Positions 26,421 to 34,946 are shown, numbered from the stretch's first letter. The stretch is 41,671 nucleotides of DNA from CAZMXS01 sp964570325 (GCA_964570325.1 CAZMXS010000042.1:1-41671); one strand, 5' to 3'. Made by a program: numbers and translations. Notes: generated by a model from the sequence alone, not told the origin.

Positions 26421-29165
26421 TCACACGCCCGGCGCGGTTTCCGCGGGGCTGGGGCGGTCAAGTATTTCCCGGACCTTGGCCGCGAGATCTTCCATGTTGT
26501 AAGGCTTGTGTACCAGCGGCGTCTCGCTGCTGGCCGTCAGGCCGTGTTCGGCAATAGCCTCGGCCGCGAAGCCGGACATGTAGAGCACTTTGATGCCTTT
26601 GCGGATGGTCAGGAGTTCCTCCACCAGCGCCGGGCCGTTGATATGCGGCATAACGACGTCGGTCAGCACCATGTGGATCGGCCCCTCGTGGCGCTCGGCA
26701 ATTTGGAGCGCTTCGCGCCCATGTGCGGCTTGCAATACCCGGTAACCCAGCGAAGTAAGCAGCCGCACCGTCAGCCGGCGCACCATCTCTTCGTCTTCGA
26801 CGACCAAGATGGTTTCCGTGCCGCCGACGACCTGCTCCGCCAGCAATACTGCCTGCTCGACCGGAGTCTGGGCGCGCGGGAAGAAGATGCGGAACTCGGT
26901 GCCACGACCCAGCTCGGTGTCGAACTCGATGAACCCGCCGCACTGGCGGATAATGCCATAGACTGTGGACAACCCCAAGCCGGTGCCCTTGCCCTCGGGC
27001 TTGGTGGTGAAGAACGGCTCGAACAGGTGTTCCTTGACTTCCGGTCCCATGCCGATGCCGGTATCGGTCAGCCGCAACCTCACGTATGGACCGGGATGAA
27101 CGTCAATCCGGTTCTGGCAATCCGCGCGACCAAGCACGACGTTGGTGGTTTCCAGAGTCAATTTGCCGCCTTGCGGCATGGCGTCGCGCGCGTTGACCAG
27201 CAGGTTCATCAGCACTTGCTGGATTTGCCCAGGGTCGGCCATGATGTTGCCCAGTTCCTCGCCAAGCTGGGTCGTCATTTCGATGTCCTCACCCAGCGTG
27301 CGGCGGAACAAGTGGCTCAGTTCCATCACGATCGCGTTCAAGTCCACATTGCGGACCTCGGCCAGTTGCTTGCGACTGATAGTCAGCAATTGGCGCGTCA
27401 GATCGGCGGCGCGCTCGGCGGCGCGTTCGATCTGCTCCAGATCGTGCCGGAACGGATCGTGCGGTCCGCCCTCGTCGAGCAGCAGCTTGCTGTAGCCGAG
27501 GATTGAAGTCAGCAGGTTGTTGAAGTCATGCGCAATTCCTCCCGCCAGGCGGCCGACCGCCTCCATTCGCTGGGCGCGCTGGAACTGCTGGGCGAGTTGC
27601 ATCTCGCGCGTCACATCATGGGAAACGGATACGAAATTGACCGTCTGCCCGGTGTGGTCGCGGATCGGGGTGATACTGAGATCTGCCTCGTAAAGGCTGC
27701 CATCCTTGCGGCGGTTGACGACATGACCGCGCCAAGTCTCGCCGCGGCGCAGTTCAGTCCACATCTGGGCGTAAAATTCGGGCGGGTGCCGGCCGCTCTT
27801 CAGCAGGCGCGGATTTCGGGCGAGCACCTCGCCGGCGGTGTAGCCGGTGATGGTTTCAAACGCGGGATTGACATATTGGATGACTCCATCGGTATCCGTG
27901 ATCATCACCGCCTCGGCGGCCTGATGGACGGCCATGGCCAGGCGGCGGTTCTCCGCTTCAGCCTGTTTCTGTTGGGTCACGTCAATGACGTAGCCCAGAA
28001 AATGTGTCGGCCGCCCGTCGGCATCGCGGACGATCATGGTGAAGTCTTCCACTGTGCGGTATTGGCCATTGGCATGCCGCAACCGGTATTTCTGCTCATA
28101 GCTGTCCTGGCCCGCCGCGACGTGGGCCCGCACCTCTTCTGAAACGCGCGCCAAGTCTTCGGGATGAACCAGCGCGGCATATTTCACTGCCCCCGAAATG
28201 AAGACGTCGGGTTTATAGCCGAATCCCTTTTCGACGTTGGGTGAGACATATTCAACCGGCCAATCCGCTTCCGCCCGCCATTTGAAAACGACGGTTGGTC
28301 CCGTGATGAACAGTCGGCGCTCATCGGTCAGCGATTTGCGCAGCTCGTATTCGCGCGTGATGTCGCGAAAGATCAGGACCACACCTGCCGCCTGTCCGCC
28401 GGCGCTATCCGCGATCGGCGCGGCGCTGTCGGCGATGACCCGGCGGGCGCCGTCGCGCGCGATCAGTACCGTGTCGTTGGCCAAGCCTTGGATTGTCCCG
28501 GTTTGAAGGACGCGCCGAACTGGATCCGCCGCCGGCTTACCCGTGGTTTGGTTGACGATCCGGAATACCGCATCCAAGGGTTGGCCGGCGGCTTCGCGAT
28601 TGTTCCACCCAGTCAATTGCTCGGCGCGCCCGTTCATGCGTTGGATACGCCCTGCGCGGTCGGCCACGATGACTGCATCGCCGATGGATTGGAGCGTGAT
28701 ATCCAGGTTGCGCTCGTTTTCGCGTAGCGCGCGCTCGGTCTTGATCCGTTCGGTGACGTCTATGCCGATTGACAGCAGGCCCGTAGTCCGGCCTTTCCGG
28801 TCCTTGAGTGTTTTATCGTACCATTCAATATCACGCCGCCGCCCGTCGCGAGTCAGGATGCAATTGATATTGCCGTGAGTCTGCAGATCATTGACGGCGG
28901 TCTGGAATAACTCGCGAATGGGCGCGCGATCTTCCGGCGGCAGGAAAGTGTCAAACCAGTCACGGCCTTTTACTTCGGAAAGTCGGTACCCGGAAAGCTG
29001 CTCCATGAACGGGTTGATCAGGACGATGCGCCCCGACGGGTCGAGCACCACAATGATGACTTGGGCGGCGTCAATCAGCGTTGCCGCCAAATCTGGAAAC
29101 TGCCCAATGTCCGGCAACGCGGGCGCCTCCTGGTTCGTGCGGCTTTTATTTTTGCGCGACTGCAC
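26421..29165 (-). CDS. Soluble hybrid histidine kinase, four PAS domains plus receiver
   Basis: The 914-residue protein has no TM helix or signal peptide, so it senses cytoplasmic cues. PAS domains occupy about 25-140, 152-272, 285-400 and 405-522, each ending in a DVTER-like PAC motif (GIDVTERIK, FRDITREYE, VIDVTQQK, SHDVTREM). The third is a PAS_3-type (VEYVSPNVEKGFGY). HisKA carries His546 in GGIAHDFNN. The HATPase domain shows NLLVNARDAM, DTGIGMG (701-707) and GTGLGL (727-732). The receiver has the acidic pair at 790-792, Asp836 in LTDVVMP and Lys887 in HKPYN. The chain looks intact, so autophosphorylation with transfer to its own receiver is expected. No DNA-binding regulator is adjacent. 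The start MQSRKNKSRTNQE is accepted; the upstream SD is weak. Confidence 0.94.
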   Translation of the reverse strand: MQSRKNKSRTNQEAPALPDIGQFPDLAATLIDAAQVIIVVLDPSGRIVLINPFMEQLSGYRLSEVKGRDWFDTFLPPEDRAPIRELFQTAVNDLQTHGNINCILTRDGRRRDIEWYDKTLKDRKGRTTGLLSIGIDVTERIKTERALRENERNLDITLQSIGDAVIVADRAGRIQRMNGRAEQLTGWNNREAAGQPLDAVFRIVNQTTGKPAADPVRRVLQTGTIQGLANDTVLIARDGARRVIADSAAPIADSAGGQAAGVVLIFRDITREYELRKSLTDERRLFITGPTVVFKWRAEADWPVEYVSPNVEKGFGYKPDVFISGAVKYAALVHPEDLARVSEEVRAHVAAGQDSYEQKYRLRHANGQYRTVEDFTMIVRDADGRPTHFLGYVIDVTQQKQAEAENRRLAMAVHQAAEAVMITDTDGVIQYVNPAFETITGYTAGEVLARNPRLLKSGRHPPEFYAQMWTELRRGETWRGHVVNRRKDGSLYEADLSITPIRDHTGQTVNFVSVSHDVTREMQLAQQFQRAQRMEAVGRLAGGIAHDFNNLLTSILGYSKLLLDEGGPHDPFRHDLEQIERAAERAADLTRQLLTISRKQLAEVRNVDLNAIVMELSHLFRRTLGEDIEMTTQLGEELGNIMADPGQIQQVLMNLLVNARDAMPQGGKLTLETTNVVLGRADCQNRIDVHPGPYVRLRLTDTGIGMGPEVKEHLFEPFFTTKPEGKGTGLGLSTVYGIIRQCGGFIEFDTELGRGTEFRIFFPRAQTPVEQAVLLAEQVVGGTETILVVEDEEMVRRLTVRLLTSLGYRVLQAAHGREALQIAERHEGPIHMVLTDVVMPHINGPALVEELLTIRKGIKVLYMSGFAAEAIAEHGLTASSETPLVHKPYNMEDLAAKVREILDRPSPAETAPGV

Positions 29166-29246
29166 TCTACCAGCCCTTTGTCATCATTACAAAATATCCG
29201 GTCCTCCTAGCTCGAATGGACGCAAGGCAGGGAACGATCCCATAAC

Positions 29247-29258
29247 AGAATATATTCT
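29247..29258. promoter_or_regulatory. Perfect AT-rich palindrome between kinase and ferritin genes
   Basis: AGAATATATTCT is a perfect 12-base palindrome, 134 bases before the ferritin start and about 80 bases from the kinase start. It has the character of an operator for a dimeric repressor. The surrounding TAACAGAATATATTCTCATT is loosely like Fur/PerR-type sites, but the match is not strong. Confidence 0.35.
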
Positions 29259-29392
29259 CATTACCCCCATGCGGTCGCAATTGTTAAGAAAAAAGCGCGC
29301 TCAATGACTGGCGCGAATATCCGAAATGGGGTAAAGTACTCCAACATCTATAAGATTACGGATGTGTCCGCATCAAAAAAAGGAGCAACCAA

Positions 29393-29887
29393 ATGATCAG
29401 CAAGAAGATGGAAGCCACGATCAACGACCAGATCAACAAGGAAATCTATTCCGCTTACCTCTATCTTTCCATGGCCGCTGCCAGTGCAGGGCTGGGCCTG
29501 GCGGGATTTGCCAAATGGTTCAAGATCCAGTTCCACGAGGAAATGAATCATGCCATGAAGTTTTTTGACTATGTCAACGAGCAGGGCGGCCGAGTGACGC
29601 TCAAGGCAATCAAGGATCCGGACGCCGATTTCAAATCGCCGACCGCCATGTTCGAGCAGACATTCAAGCATGAGCAGTCGGTCACTGCCAGCATCTACGA
29701 GATCGTGGATCTCGCCATTAAGGAGAGGGATCATGCGACCCATTCTTTCCTGAAATGGTTTGTGGATGAACAGGTGGAGGAGGAGGCCAATGCCCAGGAT
29801 ATCCTGACCAAGCTACGCATGGTCGGAGACAAGGCGCAAGGACTCTTGATGGTGGACCACCAACTGGGGCAGCGCAAGAGCGACTGA
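29393..29887 (+). CDS. ftnA: Bacterial non-heme ferritin
   Basis: The 164-residue iron-storage protein forms a 24-subunit cytoplasmic shell and oxidises Fe(II) at a di-iron site. All ferroxidase ligands known from E. coli FtnA appear at the same positions: Glu17, Glu50, His53, Glu94 and Gln127. The third-site residues Glu49, Glu126, Glu129 and Glu130 are also present. A strong SD (AAAGGAG, spacing 7) precedes ATG 29393. It stands alone, divergent from the hybrid kinase gene, with a TATAAG at 29349 as a possible -10 and the palindrome at 29247 upstream. Confidence 0.96.
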   Translation: MISKKMEATINDQINKEIYSAYLYLSMAAASAGLGLAGFAKWFKIQFHEEMNHAMKFFDYVNEQGGRVTLKAIKDPDADFKSPTAMFEQTFKHEQSVTASIYEIVDLAIKERDHATHSFLKWFVDEQVEEEANAQDILTKLRMVGDKAQGLLMVDHQLGQRKSD

Positions 29888-30230
29888 ACGGGGAAGTCTT
29901 CGCTGTCGGGCAAACAACCCGACGCCTGGATACCGCATCTAACGGGTTTTCTGGCGTCACATACTTGAATTATTTGGTGAAGATGCCTCGTCGTTCCGTT
30001 GCGTGGCGCTCCTCGGGATGACAACCAGGGACAGCGCATCAGCCATCATGGCGAGCAAGCTGAAGCTCTCCACGGAACCCAGGCATCTTGTCCGCTTTTG
30101 CCGATGCCCCGTCCCTTTCTAGTTTGAGTGGGATGCCTGAATCGGTCTCGCGCCCTTGGAAGAGCGGCTTGAATTCGCTCGGCCAATATGCCAGCTTTGA
30201 GCAAATAAATCATTCATGAGGATGTTTTCC
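29888..30230. other. Intergenic stretch with probable dispersed repeat
   Basis: These 343 bases hold no convincing gene. At 29905-29923 an inverted repeat (GTCGGG, CAAACAA loop, CCCGAC) is present. At 29979-30025, read on the minus strand, the sequence TCATCCCGAGGAGCG followed by ACGAGGCATCTT resembles a non-coding repeat that occurs in many unrelated bacterial genomes and is often mistranslated as a short protein. The leader of the next gene supplies an SD (GAGGA) just before 30231. Confidence 0.45.
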
Positions 30231-31136
30231 ATGCGGAAAGTGAAACATTGGCTGTTGGCCGTTGGGATGGTGGCGCTATCTCCGTTCCTGGCCGGCGGGG
30301 CGTACCGAGCCGAGGATATCACTCTGCTGGTGGTGCCGGCACGCTATTCAGTTATGCAGGTTGCCTTCGATATTATCAGCCGATACCCCGTCGTGCTGGT
30401 GTCCTATCAGGGCGACGCGACCACGCCCGCGCCGCGCATCCACGCCTGGAACGGGCGCGAATGGGTGGGCGTGACGGCGACCGATTATGTCGAGGCGAAT
30501 TTCATGACCATCACGCCAGGGCGGGCCGTGTTGGTGGGCGACGATGCTTTGTTGCCGCCGGTAATGGCGTCCATTTCGTCCTGGTGCCCAAAGATTGAAC
30601 GCGCGGTTTCCCTCGATACCGCGGCGCTAATTAATTTCTTCGGTCATTATTTTGATTTCGAACGGTCCGAATGGCAATGGTTTGCCGCCCGCTATAATCT
30701 CAATTTGACGGTGACGAATGCGCCCGCCTTGCAGGGCAGTTGGTATGACCGACCATACTACGAGGACGAATACTTCAGTTCGCGGCCGCGCAAGGAGCGG
30801 GAAAAGAATGTGAAACCTGCCGAGGTGCTCGCGCCCGCCCCGGTTTCGGCCCCTGCCGCCGAAGCCTCGGATGCCCCCTCGGCGACGCCCACTTTTGAGC
30901 AATTGGCTCCTGCGCAGGAGGAAGAAGCCCCGGCGCCGGTAATGGAGACGGCGCCCGCGTCAGAAATTAAGCTGGAGCCTGTCACGTCGTCGCTGCCGGC
31001 AGCTTCCATCCAGCCCGCACCGGTTGCAGAAACGGAGCCGCCGCCAGCCCAGGTCATTGAAACTGCGCCAACCGCGAGTCAACCGGCTGTGCCATCCGGC
31101 TGGGTGGAACAGGCCACCGACAAAGGCGGGCCATGA
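30231..31136 (+). CDS. Exported protein with Pro/Ala-rich C-terminal tail, unknown function
   Basis: The protein has 301 residues from ATG 30231, preceded by GAGGA at spacing 8; an earlier ATG at 30216 overlaps that SD and is less likely. The signal peptide is MRKVKHWLLAVGMVALSPFL with cleavage near GGAYRAED. Residues of about 25-175 form a compact alpha/beta region (ITLLVVPARYSVMQVAFDII, YPVVLVSYQG, FMTITPGRAVLVGDD). From about 190 on the chain is charged and then rich in Pro, Ala and Glu (APAPVSAPAAEA and similar), typical of a flexible wall- or periplasm-spanning tail. No known family is recognised. It is translationally coupled (ATGA) to the lipoprotein gene, so it heads the sensor/pilin block. 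Confidence 0.75.
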   Translation: MRKVKHWLLAVGMVALSPFLAGGAYRAEDITLLVVPARYSVMQVAFDIISRYPVVLVSYQGDATTPAPRIHAWNGREWVGVTATDYVEANFMTITPGRAVLVGDDALLPPVMASISSWCPKIERAVSLDTAALINFFGHYFDFERSEWQWFAARYNLNLTVTNAPALQGSWYDRPYYEDEYFSSRPRKEREKNVKPAEVLAPAPVSAPAAEASDAPSATPTFEQLAPAQEEEAPAPVMETAPASEIKLEPVTSSLPAASIQPAPVAETEPPPAQVIETAPTASQPAVPSGWVEQATDKGGP

Positions 31137-31483
31137 AGTGTCGCTGCTCCAGTTTTGCGCGGTGGGTGTTCGCCGTGTTGGTCGCGTGCGGATTGGCTGG
31201 ATGCATGACCCGCGAAGTGATTGAACCCGAACACGGGACCACGTTGATCGTGGCGCGGGGCGGCAGCCAGGTCAATCTGAGTTGGAACAGTCAAACCGGC
31301 ATGTGCTACACGGTGCTTTACTCGGAAAAGCTCAGCGGGGTCAATCCCTGGCGCGAATTGCCAGGCGCGATCAATCTCCGGGGCACCGGAGATACGATGA
31401 CATTCAGCGACAACGTGAATCCGGTGGTCAATCGGTATTACCGTTTGCGGATTGGTCCGGCGGCATTGCCGGTTGCCAAGTAA
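31133..31483 (+). CDS. Small lipoprotein with beta-sandwich-like domain
   Basis: The 116-residue protein has a lipobox LAGC with the lipidated cysteine at 24 after the hydrophobic stretch WVFAVLVACG. The mature part carries the pattern VNLSWNSQTGMCYTVLYSEK, a WRELPG strand, GTGDTMTFSD and RYYRLRIG. This arrangement is common in fibronectin-III-like or 'FYRV' modules of PVC secreted proteins. The start overlaps the upstream stop (ATGA), and the sensor kinase follows 21 bases after its stop. It may be the extracytoplasmic partner of the kinase; that is inference from position only. Confidence 0.78.
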   Translation: MKCRCSSFARWVFAVLVACGLAGCMTREVIEPEHGTTLIVARGGSQVNLSWNSQTGMCYTVLYSEKLSGVNPWRELPGAINLRGTGDTMTFSDNVNPVVNRYYRLRIGPAALPVAK

Positions 31484-31504
31484 TTACAGCCATTCCGGTT
31501 TGCG

Positions 31505-31936
31505 GTGAAGATCAAGACCAGATCGGTGGCCATTCTTCTGGGAACCTTCATTCCCCTGATTGCTTTCGTTTGTTTGTCAGTCGGCCTGATTTTGTTGCGA
31601 GAGCACGCGGACTTGGAACGTCGGCTGGTCCATCGCCACACCTTGCGAGCCGTGCGCGCGATCCAGTCCGAACTGCGGGCGCTCCATACGCTCAATTCAG
31701 ATTGGGCCGCCTGGGACGACACCTGCGCCTTCATCGTTGATCGCAATATGGCCTATCGCCAGGCCAACCTGATGGATGAAACCTTTGTCAGCATGCAATT
31801 GAGCCTGCTGGCGTTCCTTGACAGCGAGGGGAAGGAGGTTTGGCTGCAGATGTTTGACCCGATCCACCAGCGCACGGCGGCAACGGCGCCGGAGGTTCGA
31901 GCGTTCCTATCCCAGGCCGGCCGCCGCTTTGTCTAG
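31505..31936 (+). CDS. Sensor histidine kinase, N-terminal fragment (TM plus CHASE4-like), ends at in-frame TAG
   Basis: The frame starts at GTG 31505 (VKIKTRSVAILLGTFIPLIA). One TM helix lies at about 8-30, followed by the front half of a CHASE4-like extracytoplasmic sensor: LNSDWAAWDDTCAFIVDRN, MDETFVSMQLSLLAFLDSEG. The frame stops at TAG 31934-31936, and the same frame continues immediately as the 31943 ORF with the missing half of the sensor domain. The two ORFs are almost surely one gene split by a nonsense codon (or sequencing error). Translated alone, this piece would be a membrane stub with half a sensor domain. No good SD is seen, consistent with coupling to the lipoprotein gene. Confidence 0.75.
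   Translation: MKIKTRSVAILLGTFIPLIAFVCLSVGLILLREHADLERRLVHRHTLRAVRAIQSELRALHTLNSDWAAWDDTCAFIVDRNMAYRQANLMDETFVSMQLSLLAFLDSEGKEVWLQMFDPIHQRTAATAPEVRAFLSQAGRRFV
31934..31936 (+). other. In-frame amber codon splitting the sensor kinase
   Basis: Reading GTC TAG CAG ACG GTG ACC, the frame of 31505 equals the frame of 31943 (difference 438 = 146 codons). A single C-to-T change of CAG (Gln) would create the TAG. TAG is a normal stop elsewhere in the window (uppP, azoR, the amidase, the 4869 gene), so reassignment of the codon is unlikely. Confidence 0.95.
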
Positions 31937-31942
31937 CAGACG

Positions 31943-33673
31943 GTGACCAACCAGGTTTCGGGCCTGCTCATGGCCCGTCCCTGGCCGCTGCTGATCAATG
32001 CCCAGCCGGTTCGCAGCAGCTTGAACAAGGAACCGATCGTCGGCACCGTGATCATGGGCCGCCAGATGGACAATCAGTTTATTATCCGCGTGAGCGAGCA
32101 GACCGATCTGCCGATTTCACTTTACCGAGTGGATGACGAGGAATTGCCGGTTGCGGCCCGATCCGCGGTGCGCGAGCTGGAGGCGGCGCTGAGTCACCCG
32201 CGCGGTCGCGAACCGCCAGTGCTGGTGCGCGCGCTGGACCGGGAGCGCATCGCCGGTCACGCCCTGCTGCGGGATGTGGACGGACGTTCCGCCATGCTGG
32301 TGCGCGTGGAAATCCCGCGCGACATCTTCGCGCAAGGCTGGTATGCGACGTGGTACATTGGGTTTGCCATCGCCGGGGTGGGGCTGTTTTTTGGGTTGAT
32401 GCTGCTGTTCCTCCTGCAAAAGTTCGTGCTGGGGCGGCTTTCGAACCTGACCGAAGCGGTGGACCGCATCGCCGCCTCCGGTAACCGGGTGGCGCGGGTG
32501 GCGGTGTCCGGCAAGGATGAGATTACCGGTTTGCAACGGGAAATCAACCGCATGCTGGAGGGGCTGGAGCGGGGCGCTGCCGACCTTGAGCGCAGCGAAC
32601 ACTTTCTGCGGCGCATGATCGAGACCTCGCCGATCGGCATTATTACCTTCGACGCCAAGGGTCTGCTGACGGCGGCGAATCCGGCCGGCCTGAAAATCTT
32701 TGGCGTCGAAAAGCAGGACGATGCGCTGGGCTACTGGTTGTTCGAAGATCCGAACATCCCCGACGATATCAAACGCCAGGTCCGTGAGGGCCGCACCGTG
32801 TTCTACGAGGCTTGGTACGAGTTTGAGCTGATCCACCGCCGACGCCTCTACCGCTCCAGCGCCACGGGCCGGATCTACGTTGACGCGGTGATCACGCCCA
32901 TGTCCGCGGATAACGGTCGCGAGCCATCCGGTTTCCTACTGCAGATCTCGGATGCCACCCGGCGCAAGCTGGTCGAGGAGGACTTGCGCCAATCCTACGC
33001 GGAACTCAAGCGGCTGTCCGCCCATATCCAGTCGGTGCGCGAAGAGGAGCGTACGCGGATTGCGCGCCAGATTCATGATGAGCTCGGGCAGTTGCTGATG
33101 GCGCTCAAGATTGACATTGTCTGGATGGAGAAACGCATTGGCGCCGGTTCTGCGCCGCTGGTGGAAAAAATGGCGGCCGTCCGGAAGAACATGGACACCA
33201 TTGCCGAAGTGGTGGAAAAAATTTCCCTGGAGCTGCGGCCCAGCGTCCTGGACCGGCTGGGTCTGGCGGCGGCGGTGGAGTGGCAGGGCCAGGAGTTTGC
33301 GCGCAAGACCGGCATTGCATGTCGCGTGGCGGTGGACCTGGGTCGCCTGGAACTGGATGACGAGCGCGCCACGGCCATCTTCCGCATCGTGCAGGAGGCG
33401 CTGACCAACGTGGCCCGGCATGCCCAGGCCACGGTGGTTGGGTTGAGTCTGCGTTTCGCCGACCGGACCCTTGTGTTGGAGATCAGCGACAATGGCCGCG
33501 GTATCCCGCCGGAAGCAATCCACAGCGCCGAGTCCTTCGGCCTGGTTCAGATCCGCGAGCGCGCGGAGTTTTGCGGCGGCCAGGCTGATTTTGGGCCGGG
33601 GGCCGATGGCGGAACGCGCGTGCGCGTGACCATTCCCATCATCCTTCGTGCGGCGGAGGCGGCGGCGCCATGA
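31943..33673 (+). CDS. Sensor histidine kinase, C-terminal fragment (sensor half, TM, HAMP, PAS, HisKA_3, ATPase)
   Basis: The 576-codon frame uses GTG 31943 as its first possible start (ATG 31970 is another). It continues the CHASE4-like domain (ARPWPLLINAQPVRSS, VGTVIMGRQMD). A TM helix follows at about 134-160 (WYIGFAIAGVGLFFGLMLLF), then HAMP (LTEAVDRIAASGNRVARV), PAS (IETSPIGIITFDAKG), HisKA_3 with the phosphoacceptor His in ARQIHDELGQLLMALK, and a HATPase with NVARHA and DNGRGIP. This is the NarX/DegS/UhpB class. It overlaps the response regulator by ATGA. In the fragment the first TM is missing, so the sensor half would have no export signal other than the inner TM. The whole kinase would be about 722 residues. 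Confidence 0.88.
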   Translation: MTNQVSGLLMARPWPLLINAQPVRSSLNKEPIVGTVIMGRQMDNQFIIRVSEQTDLPISLYRVDDEELPVAARSAVRELEAALSHPRGREPPVLVRALDRERIAGHALLRDVDGRSAMLVRVEIPRDIFAQGWYATWYIGFAIAGVGLFFGLMLLFLLQKFVLGRLSNLTEAVDRIAASGNRVARVAVSGKDEITGLQREINRMLEGLERGAADLERSEHFLRRMIETSPIGIITFDAKGLLTAANPAGLKIFGVEKQDDALGYWLFEDPNIPDDIKRQVREGRTVFYEAWYEFELIHRRRLYRSSATGRIYVDAVITPMSADNGREPSGFLLQISDATRRKLVEEDLRQSYAELKRLSAHIQSVREEERTRIARQIHDELGQLLMALKIDIVWMEKRIGAGSAPLVEKMAAVRKNMDTIAEVVEKISLELRPSVLDRLGLAAAVEWQGQEFARKTGIACRVAVDLGRLELDDERATAIFRIVQEALTNVARHAQATVVGLSLRFADRTLVLEISDNGRGIPPEAIHSAESFGLVQIRERAEFCGGQADFGPGADGGTRVRVTIPIILRAAEAAAP

Positions 33674-34308
33674 TCCGGGTGCTCATTGCCGACGACCATC
33701 CGATTTTTCGCCAGGGGCTCCGGCAGGTGCTGACCGAGTCGCCGGACATCACCGTCGCCGATGAGGCCGGTTCGGGCCACGAAACATTGGCTAAGATCCG
33801 CAAGCAGAAGTTCGACCTCGTGACGCTCGACATCTCGATGCCCGATGTGGACGGGCTCGACGTCCTCAAGCAGATTCGCGCGGAGCGGCCGAACCTGCCG
33901 GTGCTAATGCTTAGCATTTATCCGGAGGAGCAATTTGCCGTGCGCGCCCTGCGCGCCGGCGCGCAGGGCTACCTGACCAAAAACAGCGTACCGGACGAGC
34001 TGGTGCAGGCCGTACACCAAGTGGTTGGCGGCGGCACCTATATCACGGCCGCGCTCGCTCAGCGCCTTGCTCAGGAGGTGCAGCAGCCGCGCGCCGCCAC
34101 CCGCCCGCATGAATGCCTGTCCGATCGCGAATATGAAATCCTGCGCCTGCTGGCCAGCGGCCTGACCGTCAGTGAAATCGCCGCCAAGCTCTTTTTGAGC
34201 GTCAAGACAGTCAGCACGCATCGCGCCCATATCCTGCACAAGATGAAGATGGACAGCACCGCGCAGATCATGCGCTACGCCATCGAAAACGGCCTGGTGA
34301 AGCAATAA
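33670..34308 (+). CDS. NarL/FixJ-type response regulator
   Basis: The 212-residue regulator has an N-terminal receiver (acidic pocket DDH at 8-10, phosphoacceptor Asp54 in TLDISMPDV, Lys104 in YLTKNS) and a C-terminal LuxR-type helix-turn-helix at about 147-205 (LSDREYEILRLLASGLTVSE, KTVSTHRAHILHKM). It is the partner of the HisKA_3 kinase, whose stop it overlaps (ATGA). The next genes downstream are the minor pilin set, 134 bases away, so their promoter is a possible target. The domains look intact. Confidence 0.95.
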   Translation: MIRVLIADDHPIFRQGLRQVLTESPDITVADEAGSGHETLAKIRKQKFDLVTLDISMPDVDGLDVLKQIRAERPNLPVLMLSIYPEEQFAVRALRAGAQGYLTKNSVPDELVQAVHQVVGGGTYITAALAQRLAQEVQQPRAATRPHECLSDREYEILRLLASGLTVSEIAAKLFLSVKTVSTHRAHILHKMKMDSTAQIMRYAIENGLVKQ

Positions 34309-34320
34309 GCCGGCGCGAGC

Positions 34321-34339
34321 CATCAGACAAAATCTGATG
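34321..34339 (+). promoter_or_regulatory. Inverted repeat between regulator and pilin genes
   Basis: CATCAGA and TCTGATG form a perfect 7-bp inverted repeat around CAAAA, with a further ATCAGA half at 34345-34350. It has no T tract, so it is a weak terminator candidate. It may also be a regulator-binding site ahead of the pilin operon. A TATATT at 34389 could be a -10 element. Confidence 0.4.
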
Positions 34340-34442
34340 CGCGAATCAGACAGCCTCTCCCTATCCGCTTTGGGCGCCGGCCCGTACCTATATTTGCAGA
34401 AAAAGAGAACGGAGTGTTCCGATGCAGCGGGAGGATGCAAAA

Positions 34443-34946
34443 ATGAAAAAGGCGCGGCGGGGCTTCACGCTGATCGAAATGATGATTGCCGTCGTTTTGA
34501 TCGGCATTGTAGCGCTGATGACGCTTCCCAACGTGATCGGGCGCCTGCCGGAGTATCGGCTGACCGGTGTCAGTTGGAAGTTGACGGCGGATATGAAGCT
34601 GGCCCGGATCCGAGCCATCACCCAGGGCGTTCCGGCCCAGCTTGATTTCTCTCATGTCGGGGAGGGACGCTACTCAATTTGGACCGACAACAACAAGAAC
34701 GGAATCAAGGACACCGGCGAGGTGCTGACGACTGATTTCAGCGACAAGCCGGATGTTCGCATGTGGTGCTGGCCGCAGAACGGCAGGTTCTACCCGGACG
34801 GCAGTTTTTCCGGCGGCTCGGAGAGCTGGGAGGGGATGATGTGGCTTTCGCTCTGGGCGAATGGCGTCTGGCGCAGCTATTGGATGCAGTGCTTCCCGTC
34901 GGGTCTGATTGTCACTTATAGCACGTGGGGGATGTATGACTCCTAA
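34443..34946 (+). CDS. Prepilin/pseudopilin, GspH/FimT-like
   Basis: The 167-residue protein starts MKKARRGFTLIEMMIAVVLI at ATG 34443, with GGGAGG at spacing 8 upstream; an ATG at 34422 lies before that SD. The type IV prepilin signal is cut between Gly7 and Phe8, leaving the conserved Glu at mature position 5. A hydrophobic helix of about 20 residues follows. The C-terminal region shows the GspH-like pattern ADMKLARIRAITQG and IWTDNNKNGIKDTGEVL, ending in a Trp-rich stretch (WEGMMWLSLWANGVWRSYW). It starts a four-gene minor pilin operon and likely initiates a type IV pilus or type II secretion pseudopilus. Confidence 0.88.
   Translation: MKKARRGFTLIEMMIAVVLIGIVALMTLPNVIGRLPEYRLTGVSWKLTADMKLARIRAITQGVPAQLDFSHVGEGRYSIWTDNNKNGIKDTGEVLTTDFSDKPDVRMWCWPQNGRFYPDGSFSGGSESWEGMMWLSLWANGVWRSYWMQCFPSGLIVTYSTWGMYDS

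Noticed and set aside
26140..26424. 94-codon minus-strand ORF overlapping the hybrid kinase stop by GTGA
   Set aside because: It has no recognised family, a basic low-quality composition and no RBS. Kept only as part of a non-coding stretch.
29731..30039. Minus-strand ORF of 102 codons after ferritin
   Set aside because: Its first part is the repeat-like sequence and its end is antisense to ferritin; no protein family fits.
31934..31936. Recoding of TAG as an amino acid (pyrrolysine or alternative code)
   Set aside because: TAG ends several intact genes in this window, and the site is not a methylamine methyltransferase. A nonsense mutation or sequence error is simpler.
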